A stretch of 64,000 nucleotides of DNA, taken from assembly GCA_024663395.1 (NCBI GenBank), contig JANFAH010000030.1, positions 186,001 to 250,000 of the forward strand. Direction: 5' to 3'. The position numbers and the translations under genes are program-made. Numbering within the stretch: the stretch's first letter is position 1; every line of letters starts with the position of its first letter. This stretch comes from Pisolithus tinctorius. Taxonomy: Eukaryota > Basidiomycota > Agaricomycetes > Boletales > Pisolithaceae. Below are positions 23,759-35,969 of the stretch, piece after piece. The notes below the pieces were generated by a model. It did not search any database. It saw nothing but the letters and a program-made list of their open reading frames with translations, and was not told the DNA's origin.

Positions 23759-26700
23759 ATGAGCGACCTCTGGGGACGCCTGACACGACAGGAACTTTAT
23801 GACTGCCTTCCAGCAGGCACGCTGCCGAAGCGTTTGCGAACATGGGCGCAACTGCGTCCTGCAATTGATCTGTTACCGCTGAATATGCATGAGGTGATCC
23901 AAACCGCAGCTACCGCGAAGGAAGGAGCCACAGTTGAGCGCAAGCATAAAGCGAAGGAGAACTGACAGGAGCGATGGCGAGCCAAACAGCGCCGAAAGAC
24001 TGAAGACGTCGGAGCAAGGGAATCTGATGGCGAAGTGCACGACTCACATCACGATACATGCACGCAATATATGCAGTTGCCAACAGCCGAACAACAGCAA
24101 CGCAGCATCGCAGCCTTCATCGATGCTACCAATAACGAGGCACTTGCAAACGCGGTGTGTGTTATCTGTGTGCGCGAGCAACTGTGTAAAGAAGGTAAGT
24201 CAGGTGTCGAGATGAAAACAAGCAGATCTGACAGCATTAGCAGGCGAATTGGTGGTCATGAAAGACCTCCCCAACTTTCAACGTCATCTGACCCCAGCTG
24301 ATGCACATCCGGCGTGCAAGTTGTGGGATGGTCTTCTCGTAGACGGGTCACATATAGCGGCAGATGGCAAAGGCTGGGTATGCCATGAATGTCAGCGAGC
24401 CATGTGTGCAGATCGGATGCCCAAATATGCACTGAATAACAACCTGTGGATTGGCGAGGTACCATTGGCGCTGCACAAGCTCAACTTTGTCGAGACCCTG
24501 TTAGTCGCACGTCACTATCCACGGTGCTATGTATTCAAGTTATATCCAAGAGACGCCCATCACTCTCAAAGCCCGTGCCATTTGCAACGCGCCATGGCAG
24601 GGAATGTGACACTGTATGAAGTTAACGTCACCACTGTTGTGGATATGATCGAAGGGAGATTGATGCCGCAGACCGTCCAGACGTTGAGCAGTGTCTTGGC
24701 AATCACATTGGTGGGGACAAAGCACTTGCCTACAGATTGGCTATCTCGCACGTTTCGAGTCCGATGGGATGTAGTATTCGAGGCGCTGAAATGGCTGCAA
24801 GCAAACAATGAGAACTATAGCGACGTCACCGTATCCCACGACCATGTCATGACTCTGCCAGAGGATGGCATACCTTCAGAAATCGAGGCGATGATCCGAT
24901 ATCAAGATAGCGAGGAGGCAGCAGTTAGGGAGAGAGAGGGGTACACGATGACCGACTACATGGTGGACGATGGTAAGACGTCGGCATTTAATGACCTCAT
25001 CGGAAATGGGCATGACATATGTTCTACAGCTGAAATAGACACAGAGAATGACGTACCAATGGCGGGTGAGGACAGTGAACAAAGTACAGAGGATGGTGAC
25101 GCCGACGGTGCTCCTGCGAGCAAAGGTACGTCAGGGAAACATGCGAAGCAAACAGCGATGTCATCCGTATGAGACAGATAATGGAGATGTTACCCCGTTA
25201 CATGTCCTCGGAGTGGTGGATGTCGAGCTGACCAGGGTGCCCACATCTGAGTTGATGGCCCAGGCACTTGCCAATTTCAACAATAACACCCAGGAAGGAG
25301 GATATGTCATGCGCCATGGCAATACCCCAATTAATGACTTCCCCCCATCAATGCAGTCCCACACGATGCGCAATCCTCTCGGCGCAGCATTCCCGGTGCT
25401 GTTTCCCTACGGCAGGGGAGCTATCGAGGCCGAACGTCCAGTGAATCTTAGTCTGAGAGAACATTGTAAATGGGCAATGCAGTATCATGACCGTCGATTC
25501 ACCACACACCATTCATTTCCATTTGTGGTCTTCGCTCTTATGCAAAAGCGAGAGACCATGCGATCCACGCATCTTCAAATGAGGCAGAAGGACTTTGAAT
25601 GCGATACGCTTGCCTTGTCGTCTATCAGAGTGGCTGATCTAAAGCAGGCAGCGGCGGAGGAGGCACGGCACGAGCTGATCAGTAACGCTCGAGTGCGGGC
25701 TCTGCGTCGTCATGTCACAGCAGCGAATGGACGTGTGATCGGCTCGGATAACACACGGGCCAGCTATCGCAGCATGATCTGGGGTACCTGTCTAATGCTT
25801 GGAGGGCCCTCGCTTTGGTTGACTATAAATCCTGTCGACATCCATGACCCTATTGCACAGGTTTTTGCAGGTGAAAACATAGATTTGAACGATTTCAACG
25901 CGCACCTCGGCCCTGATAGCAACCGACATGCAGAAAACATCGCCGCAAATCCTTATGCGGCAGCTCGATACTTTCATTTTATCATACACACCGTTTTAGA
26001 GACCCTCTTCGGAATCCAGAACACGGGCAATAAGGTCCACAGCCAGGTGGGCGTGCTCGGACGGGTGGCAGGTTATTTTGGGGTGGTGGAGGCACAGGGG
26101 AGGGGAACACTTCACGTCCATATGCTCTTGTGGCTCGCGAACACTCTGAATGCTAACAAAATGCAGGCGTTGTTGCAACAAGAGTCTTTCCGGGATACCA
26201 TCCGTAACTATATTCATGCGAATATCCGCACACATCTCGACGACCTGACGGAAGACGATCTGAAAACAATGCCCCGAGCACCTCAGCTCGCATATTCACG
26301 ACCACATGATCCACGTACCGCAGGGTGGCAACAGGGCTCCCATGAGATTGAGCAACAATTGGTTAGGTCCCAGCAACTTCATACATGCTCCAGAGCGACG
26401 TGTCTTCGTGTCACACGTGACGGACTGGTTTGCAAATGAAGAGCACCTTGGCCACTGAGTGGTGACGACTACGTCGACGAACGAGGGAACTGGGGTCCAC
26501 AGCGGTCGCATGGGTATATAAATGCATACTGCCCGGCCTTGCTGACGACGATGCGGTGCAACAACGACCTCAAAATCAACACCAACGGTGCGGACACCAA
26601 AGACGTCGCGTTCTATATCACAGCATATGCCACCAAAAAACAGAAGAAAAGTCACAACCTTTCCGCATTAATGGCGTCAGCACTGCCCTATCATATAAAT

Positions 26701-29700
26701 AACCCAAAGTACGATGATGTGCGCGAATGCAACCGCCTGTTGATATACCGCTGTATCAACGTGATCAACCACGAAGCCGAATTGTCAGGACCACAGGTCG
26801 TGTCGTACCTCATGGGTTACAGTGACACCTTTACATCGCACAATTATGCGGCTTTGTACACAGGGCCGTTATTCAGCACAATAAAAGAGTTGTATCCCGA
26901 GTTCTTGATGGCGTCCACAGATAGGTCAGCAAAACTGTCACCAGCGTGGCATGATGGAATGCATACTGACATACGTGTGTAAGCAGGTACTCATACCCCT
27001 CAACAGGTCATGACGACGTCCGCACAAATGGTGATGACAACAACGATGTCGTCACGTTACTGTGCAGTCGGCGAGGGGAGCTATACACATGCACCCAAAT
27101 GCAGGACTATCTCCAACACGGTGCAGAATTGGACGATCTATCGCTTCTTGCATTTGTGTGCGATACATGGGAGGAACAATACACTGCAACAGATGTGAAC
27201 CGCAATCAGCGAACATCTCCTACCAAGGGACGGCCTGCACACAAGCGCTCACCTTACCATGATGATCACCCCAAGGCACAGTCACACCGCCATGTTTGCC
27301 GAGCCAAAGGACATAATACCCTGCCCCAAATAGTTGGGCCATGGCTGCCCCGCCACGATGACAGCAGCACTTACGATTTCTACCGCACATGTATGTTGGC
27401 CTTGTTAAAGCCATGGCGAATAGGAGCCGGTCTGAAGAGCAGCGACGAGGGATGGAGTGAGGCCTTCAAACGTTTGGAGGCCTCCAATACACCATGGGAG
27501 ACGCGTGTGTTGGCCAGCCTGCAATACTATTATGACTCGAAAACGGCCAGCGAAACAGCATCAATACCAGGCGAAACACAACAACACCACTCGCCGGTAG
27601 GAGATCATCAACTCGCAGACATTGTCGATGATTCCTTTGAGGACAGATCGGAAACCGAGGTCTGGACAGCAAGTCTCTCAGAGACCGATCTTGCCACTTT
27701 CAAATGCGATCAACTTTCTGCACGAGAGCAGGCGCACGCTAAGCAGGCTATCGCCATAGCGCTGCAGTATGGGGTGTTCACTGCAAGTGGCGCGATGCAG
27801 CGATCAATGAATTATTCCTGTCGAGTGGCTATGGGAGAGGACGTACCTCAACTGGAACATTGGATGGTCGCAATGCGAGCCATGTTGGACTGTGTACCTG
27901 GTAGCATGATGGAGATGTTGGAGCAGGCTGAGCAGGATATGGATCATGGCAACGTGGTGGATAATGACGGCGTGACAGCCCCCCAAGTAGGAAGCGCCTA
28001 TATGCTTGTGCAACTCGCCACCGTGGAGCCGTCACTCGAGCCTAACAACGTCGAGGATTTGTTAGATGATCAACGGCAAGCGTACGACATTATCGATTGG
28101 CACTTACAGCAGTTTGTCACGGGAAGGTGTCCGGATCAATTGCATATGATCATACCCAGGGAAGGTGGTGTTGGGAAATCGAGGACAATTCAAACCATCA
28201 CAGAGAATTTTGCTCGTTGGGGTATACAAGGGATGCTTGTGAAAGTGGCGTACACTGGCATCGCTGCCTCAGTGATCGATGGGAAGACATTGCACAACAT
28301 ATGTACGGTTACTCACAGCGATGGATGCCGAGGCTGACGTCAGGGTGACAGGCATGATACCGCTGAATGGCGGTAAACAATCAGCTCAAACGATGAAAAG
28401 ACTAGAGGAATACTGGCAAGACAAAAGCTATCTTATCATTGACGAAATGTCGATGGTCTCTCGAGCTTTGTTGGCCAAGGTGTCCAACATCATATGTCAC
28501 GCGCGAACGGGCACAGATGCCACGTCAACAGACCATCCATTCGGGGGGGTGAACGTTATTCTGGTAGGAGACTTTCATCAATTCCCGCCGGTGGCCACCA
28601 AAGCGTCCGCACCATTATTTTGGCCGTGTCAAGTGGAAAAGGATACGCATGAGGAACTCGTGGGTCGATGTATTTACGAACAGTTCGATGTTGTCGTGCG
28701 CCTGAAGACTCAGGTGAGAGTCACCGATGCTGAGTGGTGTGATCTGCTGCGTCACGTACGCCACGGCAGCTGCACCGAACACGATATAAACATGCTTCGG
28801 GGCCTTGTGTTGGAAAGTGCAGCATGTCCACTGACCGACTTCAGTTCATCGCCTTGGAAAGATGCAGTGTTAGTGACACCGTGTCATGCTGTGCGGATGG
28901 AGTGGAATTCGATGACAGCGAAGGAACGAGCGAACATGGAAGGTATATCACTCGTCAGCTGTCCTGCTCTGGACACCATAGGAGGTCAGGCACTCACCTT
29001 GCCAGAGAAATTCGCTGTCGCTGCCAAACCAAAAAGTGGACGAGGACGCAATCAACTTGAGTGTGGAGGACTGTCGGACGAGGTGGACATTGCCATTGGC
29101 ATGGATGTGATGGTCACATTCAACGTCGCAACCGATATCAACATGGCAAATGGCGCACAAGGCCACATGGTTGATATTGTGCTTGACCCAAGGGAGTGTG
29201 CCAATAGCGCTGTGAACAATAGGATTCAACTGCAATACCCACCTTTGTATGTGCTCGTGGAGATGAAGCGTACCAAGGCCAAGACTCTACCAGGATTGCG
29301 TGCGGGGGTACTGCCGGTGACGCCTATCTGTAGAACGTTCACCGTCACAACAGGAATTGGCAACCGATCAACAATATCCCGATTGCAGTTGCCGATAACA
29401 CCTGCCTATGCTTTTACGGATTATCGTGCACAAGCGCAGACTCTAGAACACTGCATCGTCGACATCGGCACACCACCTACTGGGCAGCTGACACCATTTA
29501 ACGCATATGTGGCATTGTCACGTAGCTGAGGCCGGGACACAATCTGCCTTTTAAGAGACTTCGACGAGCGACTGTTCACACAACACCCCAGTGAACACTT
29601 ACGGAAGGAGGATGAACGCTTGCAGAAAATGGATGAGGACATGAGGCAATGGTGGGAATCGACAAAGAGCTCAGCAGCAGTATACAGACGTTTGGAAAGT

Positions 29701-29733
29701 AATAGCGGATACAGATTGGTCGAGTACACGTGA
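23759..29733 (+). pseudogene. Helitron Rep-helicase transposase with two nonsense codons
   Basis: A rolling-circle transposase: a HUH Rep domain followed by a PIF1-family helicase. The N-terminal part (23759 to about 25170) carries CVICVREQLC and KGWVCHECQRAMCADRMPKY, a Cys-rich region seen in fungal Helitrons, then an acidic linker and an intron at about 25125. The Rep domain is at 25230-26980: FPVLFPYGRGA, GPSLWLTINPVDIHDP, the HUH motif GRGTLHVHMLLWL (about 26100-26138), and the Tyr motif VAFYITAYATKKQKK (about 26605). The helicase follows at 27099-29529: Walker A PREGGVGKSRTIQT (about 28156), Walker B YLIIDEMSMVSR (about 28428), VILVGDFHQFPPV, DYRAQAQTLEHCIVDI and FNAYVALSRS. Introns lie near 26980 and at about 28303-28351 (donor GTACGG, acceptor GACAG). 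A TGA at 26437-26439 falls inside the zinc-ribbon end of Rep (VCK-stop-RAPWPLS), and another at 29527-29529 follows VALSRS, after which the frame stays open to 29733. Both fit CGA-to-TGA changes. Otherwise the gene is close to complete. Confidence 0.85.
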
Positions 29734-29900
29734 CTACAGACGATTGGAGCCTAGTCGTTCATCCTGAGATGTAGACCTCACGTGATTCACGCACTGCAGC
29801 AGGGCATTTGCCATGTGGAGTGGAATTGGGGGGAAACGCGCGGATGTCGAAAAAAGCGTCTCATTTTCGGGGTGGAGTGACCTTGTAAACAAGGTGACAT

Positions 29901-30881
29901 ACATTATGTTATGGTTTCCTGTTTCCTGCTTCAAATTGTGAACATCCTTTGAAACATTTTATATGTTCAGGCTGCCAAAACATGATTCAATAGGGTGATT
30001 TGCCAAATTGTCCAATGGACTTATTTGCCAATTAGCCATTCTTTGAAAAGTAGAATGGGCAAATGGGTAACAGGGCAATTGTCAGATTAGTAGCAAATCA
30101 CCCAATGAAGGAATCTGCCATTGGCTGGTTGTCCCAACATGGTTCTTGCCATGGTAGCACTGGCATGGTACTAAGTTCACAGTACCAGTCCCCAAGGTAG
30201 CATCAGCAGTACTGAGTTCATAGTACCCAGTGGTACCACATTCACTACCAGTCCTACCAAGGTAGTACCAGTGGCTCCAAGTTCACTACCAGATCATGCT
30301 ACAAGTTGTATCAAGGTAGCACTGTACTACTAGCACATCAACATGTAAACAACTCTGAAGGGTCTGCAAGGCTAAAAACCATGGACATGGATGCTCCAGT
30401 GAAGGATGTCAGAGCAGTGGACTGAACTGGGACAAGTACTGCTTGAGGGGGGTTGTGGTAGTGGTACAGGCAGCTACACTAATGGCTTAAATGGTCATTG
30501 GTGCATTGCTACATAGGTCCAATTAACACAAGATGCACCCATGAGGCCATTGTGCCTGTACAAGGTCATAACAGCCCACCAGAAACCTGTACTGTTGAGA
30601 ACATCCTGGGAAAGTCAACTTCAGATGATAATCAACCTGTCCAACAGCACAATAAAGCAACCCAGAGCATACCTGACCTGTCGAGCAGTCACATTGGATG
30701 TCCTATCCTGCTTATTGAACAACCCATCTGCAACACTACAAGCAAACAAGACCTTATTGGCAGCCTGGAAAGACTCTGGGAGTCACAAAAGCATGAACAA
30801 CCAAAACCCAAGTGAGATTGCACAGTGGTGATACTACAGGAGACCTGTGAAGATCAGTAAACACCAGATAACCTGCCTGTC
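29901..30881. other. no gene; degenerate GGTAGTACC-type repeats
   Basis: CpG-free DNA next to the Helitron. At about 30150-30350 there are several copies of a loose motif built from AAGGTAG, AGTACCAGTGG and AAGTTCACTACCAG. The same words recur at about 32050-32160, so the sequence between may be an old element. I see no gene. Confidence 0.4.
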
Positions 30882-31735
30882 ATGCCCAAGGGCAAGGATG
30901 GGTCCAGAGGTGAGAAAGGTCATTGTGAGGCAGCTGCAAAGAAGCTGGAGATAGTGAGAGTTGGGATGGTCAAGAATAGGGAAGACCCACTGAATATGGA
31001 AAGGTGGTCAATGAAGGCCAGGAGTGAACAGGATGGTGAGAGCAGTCACAATGCAGTGAGCAGCAGTGACACTGACTCATATGGAGTCAAGCACATGTCA
31101 CTATCTACAACTGGGGCTTGGCATGCCTGTGGAGACACTACTGACAGGACAAAGAAGCCCAGTGAACCATGAGAGGCTGCAAGTCAAGTGAGGCTGCATG
31201 CTGCTGCTATTGCAGGAATCCTGTGAAGATCACTGCATACCTGATAACCCACCTAGTTGAGATTGGAAGGCCAGGAGTGCATAGAAGCATTATGAGTTAC
31301 TGGGGGGTTTGTGGAGATGTTGAGGCAAGGACAAAGAAACTAGAGACAAGGGACATCAGCATTAGAATGTTTGAGATATGAGAAGACTTACCAAATGTGG
31401 AAATGTGGTCAGGAGAGGCTGATAATGGAGGAAACACTGGCAGCAGTGATGCACCAGTAGCATTGGCATCACTGACATGCACAGTGGAAGAAGCAATGCT
31501 GCAAGCAGAAGTCAGTATGATGATACAGACTCAAAACAAACAAAATATGTACATACTTGCACCACTCATACCACCCATGGAATGCCTAGAAGACCATAGA
31601 ACAAGCCAAGCACATGAGCACATAGCAAGCATTATCATGTGGCTACTACAGACCACCATGATGCATCTGAAACCCCTCAAAACAGTTGAAAATAGTTGTC
31701 AACACTTGCTAGAGGCAGCCCATCAGAACTTGTGA
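30882..31735 (+). pseudogene. degenerate unrecognised coding remnant
   Basis: Three consecutive plus-strand open stretches (30882-31172, 31169-31381, 31397-31735) look like decayed coding sequence. The first begins MPKGKDGSRGEKGHCEAAAK. A part-duplicated segment is visible: CTGTGAAGATCA followed by ATACCTGATAACC-like words near 30850 and 31210, and GACAAAGAA near 31150 and 31335. The last stretch has HLKPLKTVENSCQHLLEAAH. I do not recognise the family; it may come from a transposon. Confidence 0.3.
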
Positions 31736-34430
31736 GGAATTGTTTGGAGTGCTGACAAAGCCTTGGATGGTGCATGGAGACTGGTCCAGGCATATGACTC
31801 AAGATGCATCATGAGAGCTACTCATCACATGACCAGCAATCAACAACACATCAACCTAGGAGCCCTTGCACTCATTTATTCAACATTGCTCAGAGATTAC
31901 ATGGTATGCATTCTTCTGATACTTGCTGCTTTCCTACTTTGACTTCACAGGCAAGTTCAAGGGGAAGTGTCAGAATTTTGTATACAACATGCCCACATAA
32001 TTACAGAATGTGTACATACTCTATAGTTTTCTTCTGGGTTCCTTCAACCCTTCTTTGCAAAGTTCACTACAAGGTAGTATCAGCCTAAGGGGTGTCAGTG
32101 GTACCAAGTTCACTGCCAGGTAGCACAATGAGTTGAACTAAACTTCAAGGTACTACTAAACACTACCAATTTCTATGCCCTTTGCAGTTCCATCACTTGA
32201 TGCAGCATCCTTAATAATTCACATGAGATCCAAGACAGGTCACAGGGGCTGCCAGGATCCATGGTGGGTAACCACTCAAAAGTGAGCAGCAAGTGATGGA
32301 GGGCATCCTGACAGCAGACAGTGTGAATGGAATGGTCAAGGCAGTTGAGATTCCAAATGTGGTTGTGGAGATTGATGGGATGGCTGGGCTGGTCAGTGAA
32401 CTGGTGAGGAGGGCCTGTGGTGTTGATCAGGACAATGAGACAGCAGGAAAAGGCTGACCATGATTCCAGCAAATGCACCTATATCAAAAAGACAGTCAGC
32501 ACAGCAGAGTCACAAAGAACAGTGTACTTAATACATACAGAATGCTGCTTGAGGGGGAGCAGGCAGTGTGTCTGTCTGAAGGGGATACTGGAATAGGGCA
32601 TGTTGTCTAGAAGATGAAATGCTGTCTTGCTCAACATCATCAACTTGAGTGCATTTATTGTCCATTCCCTCTGTCACAGGACTGAGCAGTCACTTGAGGG
32701 ATGATGCTCTGGACAAAGCAGATGAGGAACCATTAGAGGTCAGGGTCAATTGCCAATGAGTGGCAGCATCACATGGTGAATTGGTGGCATGGTGGCTGGC
32801 ATTAGACAATGTTGGCAAGTGGATGATGGCATTGTAGTTATCATGCATGGAAGCCAACTGTTCAGCAGGTCAAGTTTGGGACAGATTAACCAACAACCAA
32901 CATGTCAGCTACACACCACTTGGGATGGCAGATGCAGAGTCACACTGGTTGGATATGGCTGTAGCAAGTGATTTCCAGAACCCCCTTGAGCTTGCCATGT
33001 CCAGCCCATCCTTTGCCAAGAATGAGGCAACCTTGAATGACATGGGCAGATTAGTGGGCAACCCATTTGACTCCAAATGGACCACATCATCCTTGGTCCA
33101 ACATTGACACTCCTTCCCCTTTGGGACATCACTAGGGATTGACCCACTGACACTTTGTGAGTCCAAATCCTTGTCCTTCATTGGCTGTGGCTGCTGCCTC
33201 CTCCTCTTAGAGTCAACTGATGAAGGCTCTGGAGAAATAGACATATGAATGTTTGTATGAAGTGAAATGCGAGGTACTACCTCCAGCAAGTTGGCAACCA
33301 AGCTTGAATGCCTTCTCTACTTGACATCTCGCTCCAACAGATGTTCATGGGTATTGAATCTAGCAGGATCATAGTGACAGTGCCCACTTTCAGGGGGACT
33401 GGGAAGACCCAAGAATGGATGAGACAGGCCACTGGGGGGCTTCAGTGCACAGAGTGAGGTGACATCTCCATGGGGCTCAGAGCATAGTGAGGGCCTGGAG
33501 AGCAGGAAGCATAGTGGGGCTACTGTGAGGGGTGACCCAGATATTCAGAACATTTGCAATGATTGAAATCCTCCCAGTCATGATGGTACTCTGGGGGAGG
33601 ACCATGGCAATCCCAGGCCTATCACAATCTGCTGGATGCTCTGGCTTGCATGGATACAAAGGTGGCATGTGCTGGGAAGCCAGAATACTGGGCTGAGCTG
33701 GTCCAATTGGCCAATGACCTGGAGGGGGTTTAGGAGAGCATGGGTAAGTAGGATGAGGAACAGGTGAGGTGAATCCTCAAGGGATGCATAGTGATCAGAT
33801 GAAGTACTCCAAATGATGTGCCAGATTGTGGTTGGCAGAAGATTCTTCTGTCAGGAGCTGCTGCTGAGGGATGGGGTGGTGCAGTAAGAGTGATTAGTGA
33901 CTGGTGGGGCCACAACCAACAGTGTCCCAGGAAGGACCAGAGAAGTCCTGATGATGAGGGTGAATGACATCCATGGGGGCAAGAGGGGGATGAGAGGGGG
34001 ATGCTGTGATACATTGATAGAAACAGGAGAGGAAGGACCCCTGATGATGTTGATGAACTTGGTGGATGGGTCCAGAACATCTGAGGAGATGTGGCAAAAT
34101 GATGGCACAAGACTTGGATAAGCATCAGCTGTGTCATACCAAAAAGGGACCCACCAAGACAACAGTTGGCTGGCTGACATTGATGGGTACAACATGGTAA
34201 TTTAGCATGGGTGGACTCAACTTGCTGAGGGCAGCTGTGGCAGGCAGGGAAGTGTGAGTGTGATGATAACAAGGTAGCTGTGGAATGTGCACATCCTGGA
34301 TGCACCTGCAACTGACAAGGCAATGAGATATCAGACAGTTTGGGGGAAAAAATCAACAAAGCAGCAGATGGAATGTTACCTATTCAATATTGTTGTCACC
34401 ACCAAATGTCCATTTGTGCATCACAGGGTA
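31736..34430. other. no confident gene; CpG-depleted repeats
   Basis: Open frames on the minus strand at 32909-33301 (containing KRRRQQPQPMKDKDLD and KECQCWTKDDVVHLESNG) and 33730-34359 look like decayed coding sequence, without a family I can name. The GGTAGTACC-like words recur at about 32050-32160. Nothing else is supported. Confidence 0.3.
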
Positions 34431-34433
34431 TTA

Positions 34434-34566
34434 TTCAGAGGCCTGTGAATGCATGAGCAGGACCCACAACAGCAGGTATCCATGCACATGCACCACAATA
34501 TTCAGAGGCTTGTGAGCATGAGCAGGGTCCACAATGGTGAGTATCCATGCACACACACCACATGGG
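34434..34566. repeat. 67-bp tandem duplication
   Basis: Two copies of TTCAGAGGC(C/T)TGTGA..GCATGAGCAGG, a CCACAA block, and GTATCCATGCACA, starting at 34434 and 34501. The copies differ by small indels and transitions. Confidence 0.75.
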
Positions 34567-35061
34567 ACCAGGTGAGTCTGAGAACATTGAGAAGAAGTTA
34601 TGATGTAGCACATGCAAGCAGGGGATTATGTAAGTTGCACTCAGAGAAGTCATCACATGACTGACTTTGGATTCACAACTCAGTGGTACTACAATAATTA
34701 TGTGTTGTGTGGAATTACAGTACATTCACTAGTCATGAAATCATCTTCTGCAACTCAGAACTGTCAAGGGAACTGATAAATTAGCTGGCATGATACTTCT
34801 TCCTCACAAGTGTGCCTTGGAAAACATATCAGTAGATGCTAGGCATCCTATGTGCCACAGTGACTCTGTCTGAAACCACCTAGTCATGGCTGACGAACCC
34901 TGCTAGCTGGCCTATGATAATCACTTTTTGCACTAACTCTCCAATATACTCAACATCTTCACACATAATATACCAGGGTTTGACTTCTCTGTTAACCCAT
35001 GGGATGCATCATTGGTGGGACTTAGCCATGTGGTGCCTTTCTTCTTTCAGCTGAGCCACTG
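34567..35061. other. no gene seen
   Basis: About 500 bp of CpG-poor unique-looking sequence up to the LTR that begins at 35062. Confidence 0.4.
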
Positions 35062-35795
35062 TGTCAAGTCTGGGCCTACTCCAACCAACTCTGATGCTTA
35101 ACAAGGTCTGGGGAGAGGTACAGAAGCAAGTCCAACACAGAAGAAATGAACTCCAACTGGCAGAGTGTTGGCAGGAATGAAGTCTGCTGAGGCAAAGGCA
35201 GAGCAGAGTGAGGGTGTTGGGTTTAGCTCATGCACTACCCCCTTGCATGATCTTGGCCCTTGTATTTCAGAGGTAGAGACCAGATGGACAGTTGGAGGTG
35301 ACTCTGACAGGCAGAAGATGGAGACAGAGGGAGTAGGAACTAAGCTGATATTCATACTCAAGAACAGCAGAGTACAATACATGCTTTTATACTACTGCAG
35401 TGGAAAAGTAACTGGAATTGGAACTGACATATGGAGACTCATAAATTTTCAAGTAAAAACTTCCTAGACAATGAATGAAAGGCAGACAGAAAACATATGA
35501 CAGGTAACATCAAACAAACCAAAAAGGAAACAGTCCAGGTGCCAAACCATGTGGCATGCACACTGTGGAGTACCTGACTGTGTGCTGTCAAGGAGAAGCC
35601 TGAGAGGAGGTCACATGACCTCTTGGAGGATGGTCCATGTGGTCTGCTGACAGACCAGTGCAAGTCCAACAACAGTCAGAGCAGAGAAGGTTTGTAAACA
35701 ACAAGGGATGGGCAGAGTTGGTGCAGAGTGAGTGAATGACTGGTGGAGAGGGTGCAGAGTGAGTGAGGGCTTAGGATAAATGCATGGTCATGACA
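35062..35795 (-). mobile_element. LTR family 1, copy A (734 bp)
   Basis: Begins TGTCAAGTCTGGGCCTACTC and ends CATGGTCATGACA, so the ends are TG..CA with the inverted terminal TGTCA/TGACA. It is followed by GTGCCCCCCCTGAAGG, a polypurine tract when read on the minus strand, so this is the 3' LTR of a minus-strand element. On the minus strand a TATAAAAGCATG promoter-like box lies at about 35380-35392. Copy B at 50884 is collinear with it. Confidence 0.8.
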
Positions 35796-35969
35796 GTGCC
35801 CCCCCTGAAGGCCACATGTTCAGAATGAGATTAACATGAGTTGATCATTTGAAATTGTTTGATGCCTCAAGGAAAATGGCTTTAGCCATGGCAGAGCTCC
35901 ATCAGAGTTTGAAGAACTGCTTAAAAACACATGTTGGGGTTCTGACCCCCAAATTATTGTTTCCTCACC

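Larger units (their letters stand above)
19950..29900 (+). mobile_element. Helitron with cargo genes, recent copy
   Basis: A CpG-rich island with sharp edges in CpG-free DNA. It contains a Rep-helicase gene (+) and three genes on the other strand. CACCTTGTTTAC occurs at 19973-19984 and, inverted, at 29885-29896, where it forms one side of a perfect hairpin (ACCTTGT-AA-ACAAGGT). Short inverted termini plus a subterminal hairpin fit the Helitron2/Helentron pattern, but I do not see the canonical CTRR 3' end, so the exact termini are provisional. The transposase carries only a few lesions, so the copy is recent. Confidence 0.8.

Noticed and set aside
33730..34359. 209-codon minus frame
   Set aside because: Cys/His/Ser/Pro-rich, no family resemblance; probably a by-product of CpG depletion (TGG/CCA-rich sequence).
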